64,000 nt of DNA, taken from Pelobates cultripes (Eukaryota > Chordata > Amphibia > Anura > Pelobatidae). The notes beneath the pieces are model-generated. The model did no database searches. It was not told the origin of the DNA and worked only from the letters and a program-made list of their open reading frames with translations. The stretch is taken from positions 244,372,977 to 244,436,976 of the forward strand of contig OW240917.1 of the NCBI GenBank assembly GCA_933207985.1. Direction: 5' to 3'. Both the position numbers and the translations under genes were made by a program. The first letter of the stretch is position 1, and every line of letters starts with the position of its first letter. Of the stretch, positions 1 to 12,868 are shown in pieces.

Positions 1-157
1 TGCTGTGGAGCTCTGTTACTGGGGGTATTATTGCTGTGGAGCTCTGTTACTGGCAGTGTTATTGCTGTGGAGCTCTGTTACTGGCAGTGTTATTGCTGTG
101 GAGCTCTGTTACTGGCAGTGTTATTGCTGTGGAGCTCTGTTACTGGCAGTGTTATTG
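1..157. repeat. 31-bp minisatellite, about 5 copies, cut by the window edge
   Basis: Tandem copies of a 31-bp unit containing GCTGTGGAGCTCTGTTACTG; four are near identical and the first differs at a few bases. The same core (TATTGCTGTGGAGCTCTGTTA) recurs in a 48-bp unit at 43138-43729 and 48482-48625, so the two arrays are related although their unit lengths differ. The array continues off the left edge. Confidence 0.9.
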
Positions 158-180
158 AATAGGGACAGCTAGCTGCCATG

Positions 181-590
181 TCAGTGAGATGGGGAGACCA
201 TCCTATCCCCCCAGTTACCCAGCAGCCCCCGCGCTCCCCGCTCTCCCCGCGCTGTGAGCTTACCATGTATCCCGGCTCCGGTGTGTGAGGAGGGGGGAGG
301 GGGTGCAGGACTCGGTCCCCCCCCCGCTGTGATCGCCGAACGCTCGCTACGGTGACACTGCAAACCCAGCGCCCGGGGTGACGTCAGCCGCCAACAGCCA
401 TAGAGACGCGAAACACAACAAGGGATAGAGCGGCCCGGGGGGACCGCAAAAGCGTGCGAACAGGCAGCGACGTCATGGGTGGGCGGGGCTTGTGGGCAGC
501 GACGTCATGGGCGGACGGGGCGGGGCGCTCTGCGTGCCAGGACTCGCTCTGGAATGGAACGCAAGGGGCAGGCGCCATTTTGGCGTAGTG
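181..590 (-). promoter_or_regulatory. CpG-rich promoter with CRE and GC boxes, probably of oser1
   Basis: A GC- and CpG-rich block next to very AT-rich sequence. It contains a perfect CRE palindrome TGACGTCA at 379-386, two copies of GGCAGCGACGTCATGGG (463-479 and 495-511), each holding a 7/8 CRE (TGACGTC on the minus strand), and GGGCGGGG GC boxes beside them. A minus-strand GTAAGC donor at 258-263 suggests leftward transcription. In other vertebrates OSER1 lies upstream of and divergent from GDAP1L1, so this is probably its promoter; that assignment rests on gene order only. The GC block ends sharply near 590. Confidence 0.55.
264..380 (-). other. Putative first exon ending at a GT donor (oser1 candidate)
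   Basis: Read on the minus strand, this GC-rich stretch ends ATACATG followed by GTAAGC, a good splice donor (GT at plus 262-263). An ATG falls exactly at the exon end, so if it is used the coding sequence would continue in an exon beyond the left edge; otherwise the exon is 5' UTR. The transcription start is unknown, so the 380 boundary is arbitrary. The open frame that runs through the donor (to 181) looks accidental and proline/glycine rich. Confidence 0.3.
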
Positions 591-599
591 GGGTTTATT

Positions 600-880
600 A
601 TATTTTAAATATTGTTTTTGTTTATTTTTTTTAATTTTTTTTAATTCATATTGTTATCAGCAACTGTAAATGAAACTTGATTTAATATTCATATAACATA
701 TATAATTCAATAGATAATATAATTTAATAGATAATATAATTTCATATATAATACAGCCAATATAATTTAATAGATGATATAATTTCATAGATAATACAGC
801 CAATATAATTTCATAGATAATATAATTTAATAGATAATATAGCTAATATACTTCAATATAAATAATACAGTTAAGAGTAA
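600..880. repeat. AT-rich degenerate tandem repeat
   Basis: Poly-T/TTTA tract followed by degenerate repeats of a unit like AATATAATTTAATAGATAAT between about 690 and 870. No coding signal. Confidence 0.75.
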
Positions 881-1455
881 GGAGCATGTTTGCTGCCCTT
901 TCTATTATTTTATTTATTTTGTTTTTGTTTTTTTTAATACAGGCCAGGATTGAATGTTTACATGTAATAACCCTCTTTGCACATAGAGTCATTTGGACAG
1001 TCAGTGCATGAAAAGTGTTACCCTGCAGTATGCGGGATTCACATGCTGAATGATGGATAGTCGTTAAAGAGGCTCTGACACGTTTCGTTATATTTTATCA
1101 TTAAGATAAAATATGAAATACTTGCGTTGACTGTGATACAATTTATAAAAAGGTCGGGGTTTTTTTCGTGGTTACTTACTAAATTGTGAGTTTGAAATCA
1201 CAATTCTAGCTCCAAGTCCACTATGCTTCAGCTGTTTGGCCCAAAAATGTCACTGTGAATTTCTGACAATTTACACGTTACAGGGTTATTCACATTGTGG
1301 TTTATTTATAAAACTCGGAATAGTAGCCAGGGACATTGCTAGATTACAGAAACATCTGGGGCGTGAAAACTCAATGGGATGTATGGGATCAGGACATGGG
1401 CAGGGTGACCAGATCCACCATGTTTTCTGGGACACATATCATATATACATATTGA
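881..1455. other. Spacer, nothing recognised
   Basis: AT-rich sequence without convincing coding potential. A TTAAAGAGGCTCTGACAC string near 1064 resembles the terminus of a small DNA transposon, but no partner end was found. Confidence 0.5.
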
Positions 1456-2075
1456 TAGGGATGCACTGAAATGAAAATTCTGTGCCGAAACTGAAAATTC
1501 AGGATGCCCTTGGCTGAAAACCGAAACCGAAAATGACTTTTTTCCCCCAAAAAGGGAGGGGGTGACAGTGACTGAGGGAGGGGGTGACAGTGACTGAGGG
1601 AGGGGTTGACTGGTGACAGTGACTGAAGGAAAGAGTGACTGAGGGAGGGGGTGGCAGAGTGACTGGGGGAGGGGATGACTGGTGATTGAGGGAGGTTGTT
1701 AGTAATACATTTGTTTCCCTGGTGGTCCAGTGTCCTGGCTCCCTGGTGGTCTGTCCCTCCAGTCTGCAGCTCTGCCGGGTGTGAGCTGCAGACTGTGCTG
1801 TATCTCGCGATATCCAGAAGTCAGAGCATTGCCGTGGTAACCCGCGGCCACACTCTGATTGGCCAGTGATCGCAAGATACAGCACAGTCTGCAGCTCACA
1901 CCCAGCGGAGCTGCAGACTGTGCTGGCTCTCCCCCCGGGCAGACGGGAGGGGCCTCGCACCCGGCAGCACACAGGGCAAGCCGCCGGGCACCCTCACGAT
2001 TTTCGGCAGATTTTACTCTTTTTCGTCCGAAATGGGATAGGTCCATTTTCGTCCGAAAATTTTGGTGTATCCCTA
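1456..2075. mobile_element. Non-autonomous hAT-type MITE with perfect 8-bp target duplication
   Basis: Starts TAGGGATGCACTGAAA and ends with the inverted, imperfect form TTTTGGTGTATCCCTA. It is flanked on both sides by CATATTGA (1448-1455 and 2076-2083), an 8-bp target duplication typical of hAT transposons. Inside are a short GTGACAGTGACTGAGGG tandem repeat (1560-1690) and facing copies of a CTGCAGACTGTGCTGTATC-like segment (about 1785-1805 and 1872-1930) that can fold back. No transposase is present, so it would be mobilised in trans. A related left end occurs at 61815. Confidence 0.88.
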
Positions 2076-2083
2076 CATATTGA

Positions 2084-3608
2084 TGGGCAGCACATGAAAA
2101 GAGTAGCCCTGTAGTAAGCAATTAGGCAATGAAGAATCCTCCAATTAAGCAAATATTTTGGATGCCCACCTGGGAAATGGGGCAGTTCACCCACTGAGTG
2201 GGCAGTGTCAGCCTGACGTCAAGCACATCAGGCTCACTGGCAGCCTCTCTGGTAGGCACCCAATCAGTGTAGCCAGCACCCCGGTTTTCTCTATTTTTAT
2301 AGTGGGTTGTATTTTACGGGTGCCTTTTTATTTTATTGTGCAGGAAAACTGCAGTATTTGCCAGCCCTATTCTGTCCGATGCCGCTTCTGGGTTCAGGAC
2401 CACAGCAACGTCACTTCCGCCCTCATCCTGACTGGGTCACTTCCACCATCCTCACCCCAGGAGAGATTTACTGCTTCTCCCCCCTTGGTCATGCTTTTCT
2501 GACCTCCCTCCCTCACCAGAGCCGTCTCTAGACCCCAGCTGTCACTCTCCGTGGGGGGTGCAGATTGGCTGGCTGAAGAGCCCAGGGGAGGAGTAGTCAC
2601 ACACAGAGTGCGAGAAGATAACTGAATTTTAGACAGTGAACATCACAAGTGCCTATACAGTCAGAAAAAGAATCTAATGTTACCGTTATGTGTTGTAATG
2701 ATTATTATTGAGCTATTTGTTTGCCGCAATTTGGCTATTTTTTGTATTCTTTTTTGGAACAATTGGGCTAGATTATTGTGGGGACTTGGCAACACTGCCC
2801 CCAATGTAGAAAACTATGCAGAATGTGCTCATGAAGCGCTCTCTGCGTGGTCCTAGTCCCGTGGCACAGCATAAATACATCTACTGATGCGCCAGTGCTC
2901 TCATGCACGAGGACGGTTCCCAGTGTCCCCAGATGCTTGGCACCAGGGAATGAAATTGGTAAAATGGGACAGGACCCTAAAATAGAACTGAACAAAATTC
3001 AGGGGCTGCACACATGTTATACCAGACACCTCCCAAGGTGCCTCAGAGACCAAGGAAACTTAACCTCAAATTCAGAGTAATAAACAGATATCCAAGCACT
3101 CAGTGGTAATCCACCAATAACCTCCAGGCATATCCACCAACCATGCTAAAGAGCTCTAAATCCAGGCTTCAGCCCCAAAGCCCTTCCTACCAGCGCATAT
3201 AATTGAAGTGAATTGAAATCCATTTGGCGAAATCTATGTAAAACTATAGACACAGCTTGGCCGTCGTAGCCTAAGTTTTGCCATTAAGATTTCAATCCTA
3301 TACGATTCTGAGTTTAGTAAATAAACATGGACTTTGAATTTTCAGGGATTCACCGGCAAATTGGCAATCTAAAGCCAACATAGTCAAATTGTCTGTTATT
3401 TACCAACTTGGTTATTTTGCCATACAAGTAGCAATTTTTTCTTGGCGAATGCCTAAAAAAAATCATTGTTTTGTGAGTTACCTTGGAAGTGTTTGTACAA
3501 AGAGCAGAATGAGTGTTTGGCTCAGCACAATGTAACTTTTGCACCACTACTTGCAGTATTTAAGACAATGTTTCTTGATGATAAGATGGTATGTATCTTA
3601 TACTTATA
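2084..3608. other. Spacer, nothing recognised
   Basis: No splice-flanked conserved exon, RNA gene or clear transposon terminus seen. Short open frames here have no recognisable motifs. Confidence 0.5.
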
Positions 3609-3610
3609 TA

Positions 3611-5228
<1,618 letters not shown>

Positions 5229-5230
5229 TA

Positions 5231-6626
5231 TATACTTACCTGAAGCACTGCCATCCTCTGCCCCCCCCCCCTCCCCCACCAGTTTGCAATAAAAAAAAGT
5301 GTGTTTACTCACCATAAAGCCCTTGCCATGCTTGTCTTTATAATCCCAGTCTTGTCTCCTTGGCTCAGATCATCAGCCAATCCAATGGTTCCCTATTGCA
5401 TTGGGAGGCTAGAGGGCATGCATGTCAAAACTCCTCTCTGTGCCAAAGCCAATCAAATGCTCTCTATCAGAGTCATTTGATTAAATAACCGAGTCTGACT
5501 TGGTTATTAATTGGAAGCACCCTCTAGTGGCTGTTAGGAAGACAGCAACTACATGTGTGTTAACCCTGTAATGATAACATAGTGGTATCAGGGTTAAAAC
5601 TACAGGGCCACTGAACCAAGACCACTTCATTGAGATGGAGTTGTCTGGGTGCCTCTACTGGTGCTTCAAATGTGAAATGTATTGTGAATTCTAACAAATT
5701 TTTACTTTGAATAATCCTGCAATAGAAGCATTGTTGGCAGTTGCTGCACATGTACCCAGCTTCCCCATGCAGCGCTATGTGAAGCTTTGGATCAGATGAG
5801 TGATTGTCAATAATGATAATCTCCCAAAGGGTTTAGCAGTGCTGTAGAGAGGAACCCCATCCCCACTGCATTAGAAGTAATGTAACCCTTTTATTTTTTT
5901 AATGCATTCTTCAATTCTTTATTTTTCTTTGTAATTCTTTATTTTTGACATGCAAGTAAGTACAACAGTGCCTGTATTGCCACAGCAGCATCAGCAGCCT
6001 CAATTTTCATAGCCATAACAAAACAGAATTATGGCATTCCGGGTTTGCATACAGTTACTACATAATCAGTTAACAGTTCAAGATCTAAGTGCATGCTCAT
6101 CAAACGTCTGGTAAAGGTGGTGCATTTCAATACAAAGCTTCACATTTGATGCTAAAACCAGTGGCGGCTGTAAGTGTCTGTGTGTGTCCCTAACGATAAG
6201 GCAGCTTGGTAGAGTGCTACTAGTGCAGCCGCGGGTAGAGTATCATTGGGCATGCCAGCTGATGAGCAAGCGGAGTTAGTAGTGTAGTGGTATGGTGACT
6301 GGCCCATAGGAGGCCGACATAAGTGAACAATAGCATCTGTAAGATCATAATTTTAGGATGGAATTATGAGCGGTCGGTTAAATATTGTGGTGTTCGCAGT
6401 TGAGTGTATGCTGTTTACGTTTAGCTTTTCGAGGTCACTTCAAGTGTGTCCAGTGGCCACGATTACATTACCCCAAGATCAGTTGGCTGTGATCCATTTG
6501 TTAAGGAACCCTTGGTATAGAAATCCCCGGTTCTGGACAGGTAGGAGGATATCAGGTGAGATATGAACCACTGTGGGTAACCCTGAGCAAGCAGATGCTG
6601 AATTGTAAGTTATGGCGCATGCATAC
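5231..6626. other. Spacer with T2-like remnant and possible LINE 3' UTR
   Basis: At about 5515-5670 there is a decayed T2 MITE-like segment (CCTCTAGTGGCTGT, then CCACTTCATTGAGATGGAG and GTCTGGGTGCCTCTA). From about 5885 the sequence is T-rich and could be the 3' end of the minus-strand LINE remnant annotated at 7490-8158, separated from it by the LTR at 6627-7285. This link is inference. No host exon seen. Confidence 0.4.
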
Positions 6627-7285
6627 TGTGACGGACCGCCTGGCACCCTAACCGGGTGCCACCGTCAGTCGATGCTCCTACTGCTCACCAAGGAATTCCA
6701 GCACTCCACCAGACACCATAAGCACTGCAGACCCCACTTCCAGCGATGCAGCTGTGCTGGGGTGTTGCCGTCCTTCAGGAAACCAGGATCCAGCTTCCAG
6801 TGGGCAGACCTCTCCTACTCCCAGAGAGCGTAGCAGGAACAGAGCTAGTGATTATAATTCCTGGGAAGTATAGTGATATAGCAATCCCCAGAATAGATAC
6901 AGCCATTTCCCCCACACATGAGATGAGACTCTATGTTGAGGGTAAGCAGGAACAGAATTTTAAAGGAGGCACACTGGCCTTTTATGCAAGTTTCCCAACA
7001 AGGATGACACCCAGGTGGACCTTGTTGGGCACAGGGACACAAAGTGAATAAACCAATAAAAACAGTCATACAGTGAGACAGTCCTATACATAAACAATAG
7101 AATACCTCCTCTGTGCTTGGGAGATAATTGAATCAGGAACTGTACTAATCTAACCCAATTATCTCTAAGCACAGAAAAACATAAATTTTTATGAAACCCC
7201 AAAAAGTACCTTAAAGACACATCCCATGAGAGCCCAGATCTGGGTGAACAACATATCCAAAAATTACCCTGATCGGTTCAGGGAG
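6627..7285 (-). mobile_element. LTR fragment of an LTR retroelement, antisense
   Basis: This is the reverse complement of the LTR-like sequence at 26655-27551. Shared landmarks in the same order are the terminal GGCGGTCCGTCACA (TGTGACGGACCGCC at 6627-6640 here), the TTGCATAAAAGG TATA region (plus 6978-6989) and the inverted GATAATTGA / TCAATTATC module (about 7121-7163). Its left limit is the canonical CA end; the right side is truncated near 7285. No gag, pol or env sequence is attached. Gypsy-like versus endogenous-retrovirus origin cannot be decided from an LTR alone. Confidence 0.65.
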
Positions 7286-7489
7286 GCGGCACAGGAAAAG
7301 GGGGAGGGGGAAGTGGACGCGAGGCAAAGACTGCCGCTAGGCAGCCAGGACGTTGGCCATCCAGGGCTCCCATATCTTTTCGAACTTCTTTGTCGAACCC
7401 CTAACTCTCGCCGTTAAGTATTCCATTAGGTAGGTTAATTAATCCTTAATTTTTACTATGATTGATGCCACAGGCGGGACCCCTGTTTT

Positions 7490-8158
7490 CAACCAGGCCT
7501 GTGCTACGATCTCCTTGCCGCTAATGTGATCTTATGCACTAACATTTGTTCATGTCTGGTCCACTCCTCTACTGATCTGTTTAGGAGATAAACCCGTGGG
7601 TCTAGATCTGGTGCTCTCTGGAACACCTGTGTTACGAGGTCCTTAATTGAGCTCCAGAACATTCGGATATGGGGGCATTCCCACCACATGTGAAGGTAGG
7701 TGCCCCTGTTCCCGCACCCCCTCCAGCATGTGTCCGAAGGCGTCTTTTGCATTTTGTGGAGCTTAATGGGAGTCGTGTACCAGCGGAACATCGTTTTAAG
7801 GGACTGTTCTTGCAGTGAAACAAAAATGAAAGTGGCATTGTTGGCTTCCCAGATCTCCTGCCACTCTATACCCTCGAGAACCTTCCCAAGGTCCCTCTCC
7901 CACAGTCCCGTATAAGTTAGCGCCCCATTCCTTCGTCTCAGTGCTCAGTTGGATGTATAGAGAGGAGATTAAGCCTTTCGGCATAGATTCGCTCAGACAT
8001 ATCCCCTCGAAAAAGGTAAAGGGTTTTTGTACGGTCTCTTTGATGTGGGCCTGGGATGCAAAGTCTTTAAGTTGTATATAGCGGAAAAAGTCAGCTGGGG
8101 TTAAGTGCAAGGTCTGTTTCAGGTCATCAAATGTAACTAATTCCGCGTGTACCAACCC
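7490..8158 (-). pseudogene. C-terminal remnant of an L1/Tx1-like LINE reverse transcriptase ORF
   Basis: Two adjacent open frames on the minus strand join as one decayed protein. Upstream (8155-7796) reads TPADFFRYIQLKDFASQ, and downstream (7791-7504) reads FRWYTTPIKLHKMQKT, then CWRGCGNRGTYLHMWWECP and FWSSIKDLV. The RWY..P..LHKM and CWR.CG..GT..H.WW.CP pattern is typical of the C-terminal part of L1-clade ORF2 proteins. The frame shifts near 7793 and neither frame contains a catalytic reverse-transcriptase core, so it is a truncated relic. Confidence 0.8.
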
Positions 8159-8159
8159 T

Positions 8160-9530
8160 TTTATTTTTTAACAGGCAAGGTGGGGGCGTGGGGGGAGGCA
8201 TCAGACTCACCTACCTATTTATTTATTTATTACTCTGAAGTGTTGTTTAAGGATTACCCAAGGCTGTTCTTGATGACTGGTTTCATATGTGGATACTCTC
8301 ATAGTTTGGCTTTAATTGCTACTATTCATATTTCAAGGTCTCTTGCTGAAATATACATGTTTTTAACGTCACACAATCCTCATCTCTTCAGTCACGTATT
8401 GCACCATTGAATTATCTGGTAGTATTTTTTTTTTTGCAACTCACATAGTAGCAAGGGATTAAATCATACATGGGGCATAGAAAGGTGAATTTTGTGAGTT
8501 GAAGCACCTGTGAGCATTTGATAAATAGCGTAGCTTAAATTAACCAAGACACGTTTGACTTGTAATATAACAAGGCTTGCTGCCAGGAGCTCATTCTAGC
8601 GTGTCACAATTCTAAGATTGGCCGATGACTGTTACCTGCTGCGTGACTGCGAGTACTGTGTTTACTTAATGGAAATCCACCGACTCCAATTCTGCTGAGT
8701 ACAGTGCCGTGCCTGCAGATTGTGTAACATACGTTTGCAATCCAAAAGTCATTATGCCACTATTTAATTTTTAACAAGCTGCTTTTCGAGTTTATTTTCG
8801 TATAAGTAATCATATTAAAAGACTCGTCGTACCATCTTTGCAGACATATGTAAAATATTTTGATGGCTAGTTGTATTATATCTAAATGGAGAATTACACT
8901 AATAAAAGATCCAAACAGGAGTACCCAGTTCTCACTTCCGGCTGGTAAACATCAGGTAAAAATTGAGGGCTAAAACAACTGAGCTGGAAAAATTCTCCTA
9001 CTCAGCTGTAGTGACAGATTAACCTAACAAAACCGGGTGACAGCGAGGCTTCCTGCTAACTCAGCAGCAGGCAATCCCAACACCGTAAGCCAAACGGCCC
9101 AAAGTAAGGGCGTAAGGATGCTGCCTATCAATATACGTGATATGTGTCCCTGAAAACATCTGGTAACCCTATCTACGCACCATAATCACTTCTGTAATAT
9201 GATATGTTTATAGTGCTTAGAGTGACCCTTTACCCAAAATACATCATTTTGTGCATTTGCTTTCATAATTTTATATTATTTTAAGGAAAATATAAATATA
9301 TGCGCTGTGTGTTAAAAAGATAATGAGAGGTTTACAGAGATTAACTGGATAATTCAACAATGTCAAATTTTCCCCGTACAGGAAAAACCCACAATATATA
9401 ACAATGTACGGATGTTGCAGAACAGGCTCTGAATAAGTTGGAGTTTGATCCAGATGTCATCCGGACCAAATGTTTTCAGTCTTTAAATATGGGCCCTGGA
9501 TTTTAAAATTTAAACTATAGTTTTTAACAA
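8160..9530. other. Spacer, nothing recognised
   Basis: Mostly AT-rich unique-looking sequence. No gene, RNA or complete repeat identified. Confidence 0.5.
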
Positions 9531-11050
9531 ATGCCCGGTGGGCCGCGATGGTCATGGGCCAAGGCCGGCAGGAGAGGACACAGGATCTCCTCGGCCAGTC
9601 CATACAGAGCCTGCGCTATCCGAGCACTGGCCCCTCTGTGTTCCATGACAGGCAAGTGGTGAGATCAAAGATCTCCTTCACCGGCCCACAGTCAGTTACA
9701 TGTGCCTGCCTGGGGAATGAGGGAGAGAGGAGTTGTCCCAGCGGAGCGTTGGGTCCAGGTCTCACGAGAGTGAACTCTAGCCCCACATGCTAGAGTTCAC
9801 TCACCACAAGGACCACCAGGGATAGCTGCATGGTCCTCCCTCCCAGACAACAGTTAAGAGGAGGGGGGTGGAATACAATGCCTGTTTTGTTATTATTATA
9901 TAAAAAAATACATATATTGGCATTAACCTGCCTCCCCCCAACACACAATCCCTCCAAACACACACATCACCCTCACACACACACACCTCACACACACACA
10001 GCACCTTCACACCAAAACCATCACACAGTGCACACCTCACACACTGCATCCTCACTTACTCACACAGCACACCTCACACACAGCACCCCTTACACACAGC
10101 ACCGTCACACACACACATCTCACACATACTGCAAACCTCACACATACTGCAATCCTCACACACAGCACCCTCACACACACACGGCACCCTCACACACACA
10201 CACGGCACCCTCACACACACACACCACACACCTCACACACAGCACACACACACACAGCACCCTCACACACACACTGCACACCTCACACACACTGCACACC
10301 ACACACACAACACTCACACACACACACTGCACACACACACACACCGCACACCTCACACACAGAACCCACACTGCACACCTCACTCAGCACCCTCACTCAC
10401 ACGCAGCACCCTCACACACAGCACACCTCACACACAGCAACATCACCCACAAACACTGCACACCTCACACATCACACAGCACCGTCACACACACACTGCA
10501 CACAACACCCTCACTCACTGCACACCTCCTACACAAACACACACTGCACACCTCAGACACACACTCACACAGACAGCACCCTCAACTCCCACACACACAC
10601 TATACCCCTCACAAATACACACTACACCCCTCACACCTCACAAATACACACAGCAGCCCCCAAACACACTGCAACACTACACACAATACTTACAAATACT
10701 CAAGCATATATGTATATATACTACAGAACCCCTCACACACATACTGCACCCCTAAACACATTACATTCCAGACACACTAGACCCTTTACCCAACTCTGGA
10801 TCATCTACACATATACACAAATTAGATCCCTATATACACTCTGAATCCTCTACACACACAGTCACTAGATCTCCTATACACACTCTGGGTCCTTTAAACA
10901 CACACACACACACACACACACTGCACCACCTATACACACACTACATTTCTGACATACACACTCAGGATCCCCTATGCACACACTAGATTCCTTGTAAGCA
11001 AACACATACTACATTCCCTAAACACACACTCTCTACAACCACTACATCAC

Positions 11051-11086
<36 letters not shown>

Positions 11087-11250
11087 CAGCCCATATGCAC
11101 ACACTCGCTACATCCCCTATACACAGACTGTCTACAGCACCTAGACACACATACATTACACTACACCACAAATACAACATGACTGAAACCAACCTATTAA
11201 CACAAAACCACACCACAATCAGCTCACTCTACACACACACAATCCCATAA
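9531..11250. repeat. hAT-like element interior with a long CA-rich array
   Basis: Begins with AAATGCCCGGTGGGCCGCGA, a motif shared with 27802-27825 and, as TTTCCCGGTGGGCCGCG, with the hAT element at 43918. At 9770-9801 is a stem-loop with arms GTGAACTCTAG and CTAGAGTTCAC, also found at 20401-20432 and 45970-46003. From 9950 to about 11250 the sequence is CA-rich (CACAC mixed with CTCACACACAGCAC), with pure (CA)n runs near 10900 and 11052. Long His/Thr-rich open frames here are repeat artefacts. The outer ends were not resolved. Confidence 0.65.
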
Positions 11251-12373
11251 GCAGGCTTCAAACACATGCCATTTACTAGACTAGTTGTTGAAACTTATTT
11301 CCTCAATCAGAGATTTACCAATGGCCAGGCCTGTAGATCCCAACTGAGGACTGTCTCGCTGGATCCAAGACCGTTGGGAGGTATGTGTATGGCAGCTAAT
11401 TGATTACCTGTCATCCCATATTTTAGTCTGGCACCAGTTTCCGTTCAATCTATTCTACCCACATTCAGGCCTTTATTGTGCTGTTTTGTCCTGTGTAGAA
11501 CGACCTCTAAAAGCCAGTCTGACTCCAGCGCTCCAGCTATACTGAAGCCTTTGATGAAACATTTGTGCCCCGATATGTTGGTTTACAGCTCTCTGTATTA
11601 TATTCACCTTCTCTTGTTATCAGCCACCCCTGACTTTAGTTTAGCTTCCATATTCTCCTTTTAAGTTTGATGCCTGCATATTTTGCTATACATTTTTATC
11701 ATAGTTGATCTGAATTTCTCAGCTTCTCTCTTCAATACATTATTAGACTGGGCGCTATAGAAATACTATTGTGGGCCCCTGATACACGGCCATACCTTTT
11801 CTTGAAAACGAGAGAAATCTCAATGTATCCGTTCTGGTAAAATATTTATAAATAAATAAATGTTGAATATGTTATAAAATGTGTTTGTTAACAAGAAATA
11901 TTTGTTACTTATTAACAATGCTGAAAGTAGATAATCTCCTAATATTGCAAAGTAACATTAGATTTTCCTTTCTTCCACTAGGTGGCGATATGTGAAAATA
12001 ATTAGACAAATTATATCTACTTTTGAAAGGTTTTTTTGAGGGTTGCAGATGACACAGATATATTGCAAAGGTTGACAGAGAGTAAAGACAGATCAGTTTC
12101 AGGTTCGTCATAGATATAGTGGGAACAAAAGGGATGAGGATGATTGCAACAAGTTACAAATGTAATATTTCTTTTGCCAATCTATAATTCAGTATTCTGC
12201 AGATTTATACAGGAGCAGAGTGGCCTCTAGGCTCATGGGGAATATCCCATAGTGTGTGTTCTGAAATATGTATATATGTGCGTGGGAGATATTTTGTGTT
12301 TAATGGGACAAAACAACAATTCTTCCAAAGGATTCTGAGCTTTTTGATTCAGCATCTTTTATATTCAGTCTTA
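11251..12373. other. Spacer, nothing recognised
   Basis: No gene or clear transposon end identified. Confidence 0.5.
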
Positions 12374-12377
12374 TTAA

Positions 12378-12864
12378 AGGGATGCTATAGTGCCAGGAAT
12401 ACAAAGCAGTATTCCTGGCAATATTGCTCCCCCATCACTCGCGCGCGCCCCCCCTCCATGTTAAAAACTCTTCATTTACTTACCTTATCCCAGCACCAAT
12501 GTCCCTCGGCACTAGGTCGATACTCCACCCCATCCGAATGAGTGCCATGCGCACATTAGACCACCCCATATTAAAGTACTGAATCAATGCTTTCCTATAG
12601 GGAAAAATCTTACGCTGGATGTCCTCATGCAGAGTGTGAGGACGTCCAGCGTCAGTTACTGGAACAAAGGTCCGTTTCGCTCCAGGAAGTGCCCCTAGTG
12701 GCTGTCTGGGAGACAACCACTGGTGGCAGACTTAGTGCTACAATGTAAACATTGCAGTTTCTCTGGAACTGCAATATTTTACATTAGATCAATAAGTACA
12801 AAAGGGACAGTGCACCCAGACCGCTTCAATGAGCTGAAGTGGTCTGGGTGCCTGTAACGTCCCT
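12378..12864. mobile_element. T2-family MITE (TTAA target site)
   Basis: Flanked by TTAA at 12374-12377 and 12865-12868. Starts AGGGATGCTATAGTGCCAGG and ends GGTGCCTGTAACGTCCCT. Contains the family's series of local hairpins, for example a CAGGAATAC/GTATTCCTG arm near the left end and CCACTTCAATGAGCTGAAG near the right end. The ends fit the TTAAAGGRR consensus of T2 MITEs known from Xenopus. Non-coding. Confidence 0.85.
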
Positions 12865-12868
12865 TTAA

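Noticed and set aside
9830..10780. A 316-codon His/Thr-rich frame
   Set aside because: Translation of a CA-rich array within a hAT-like element.
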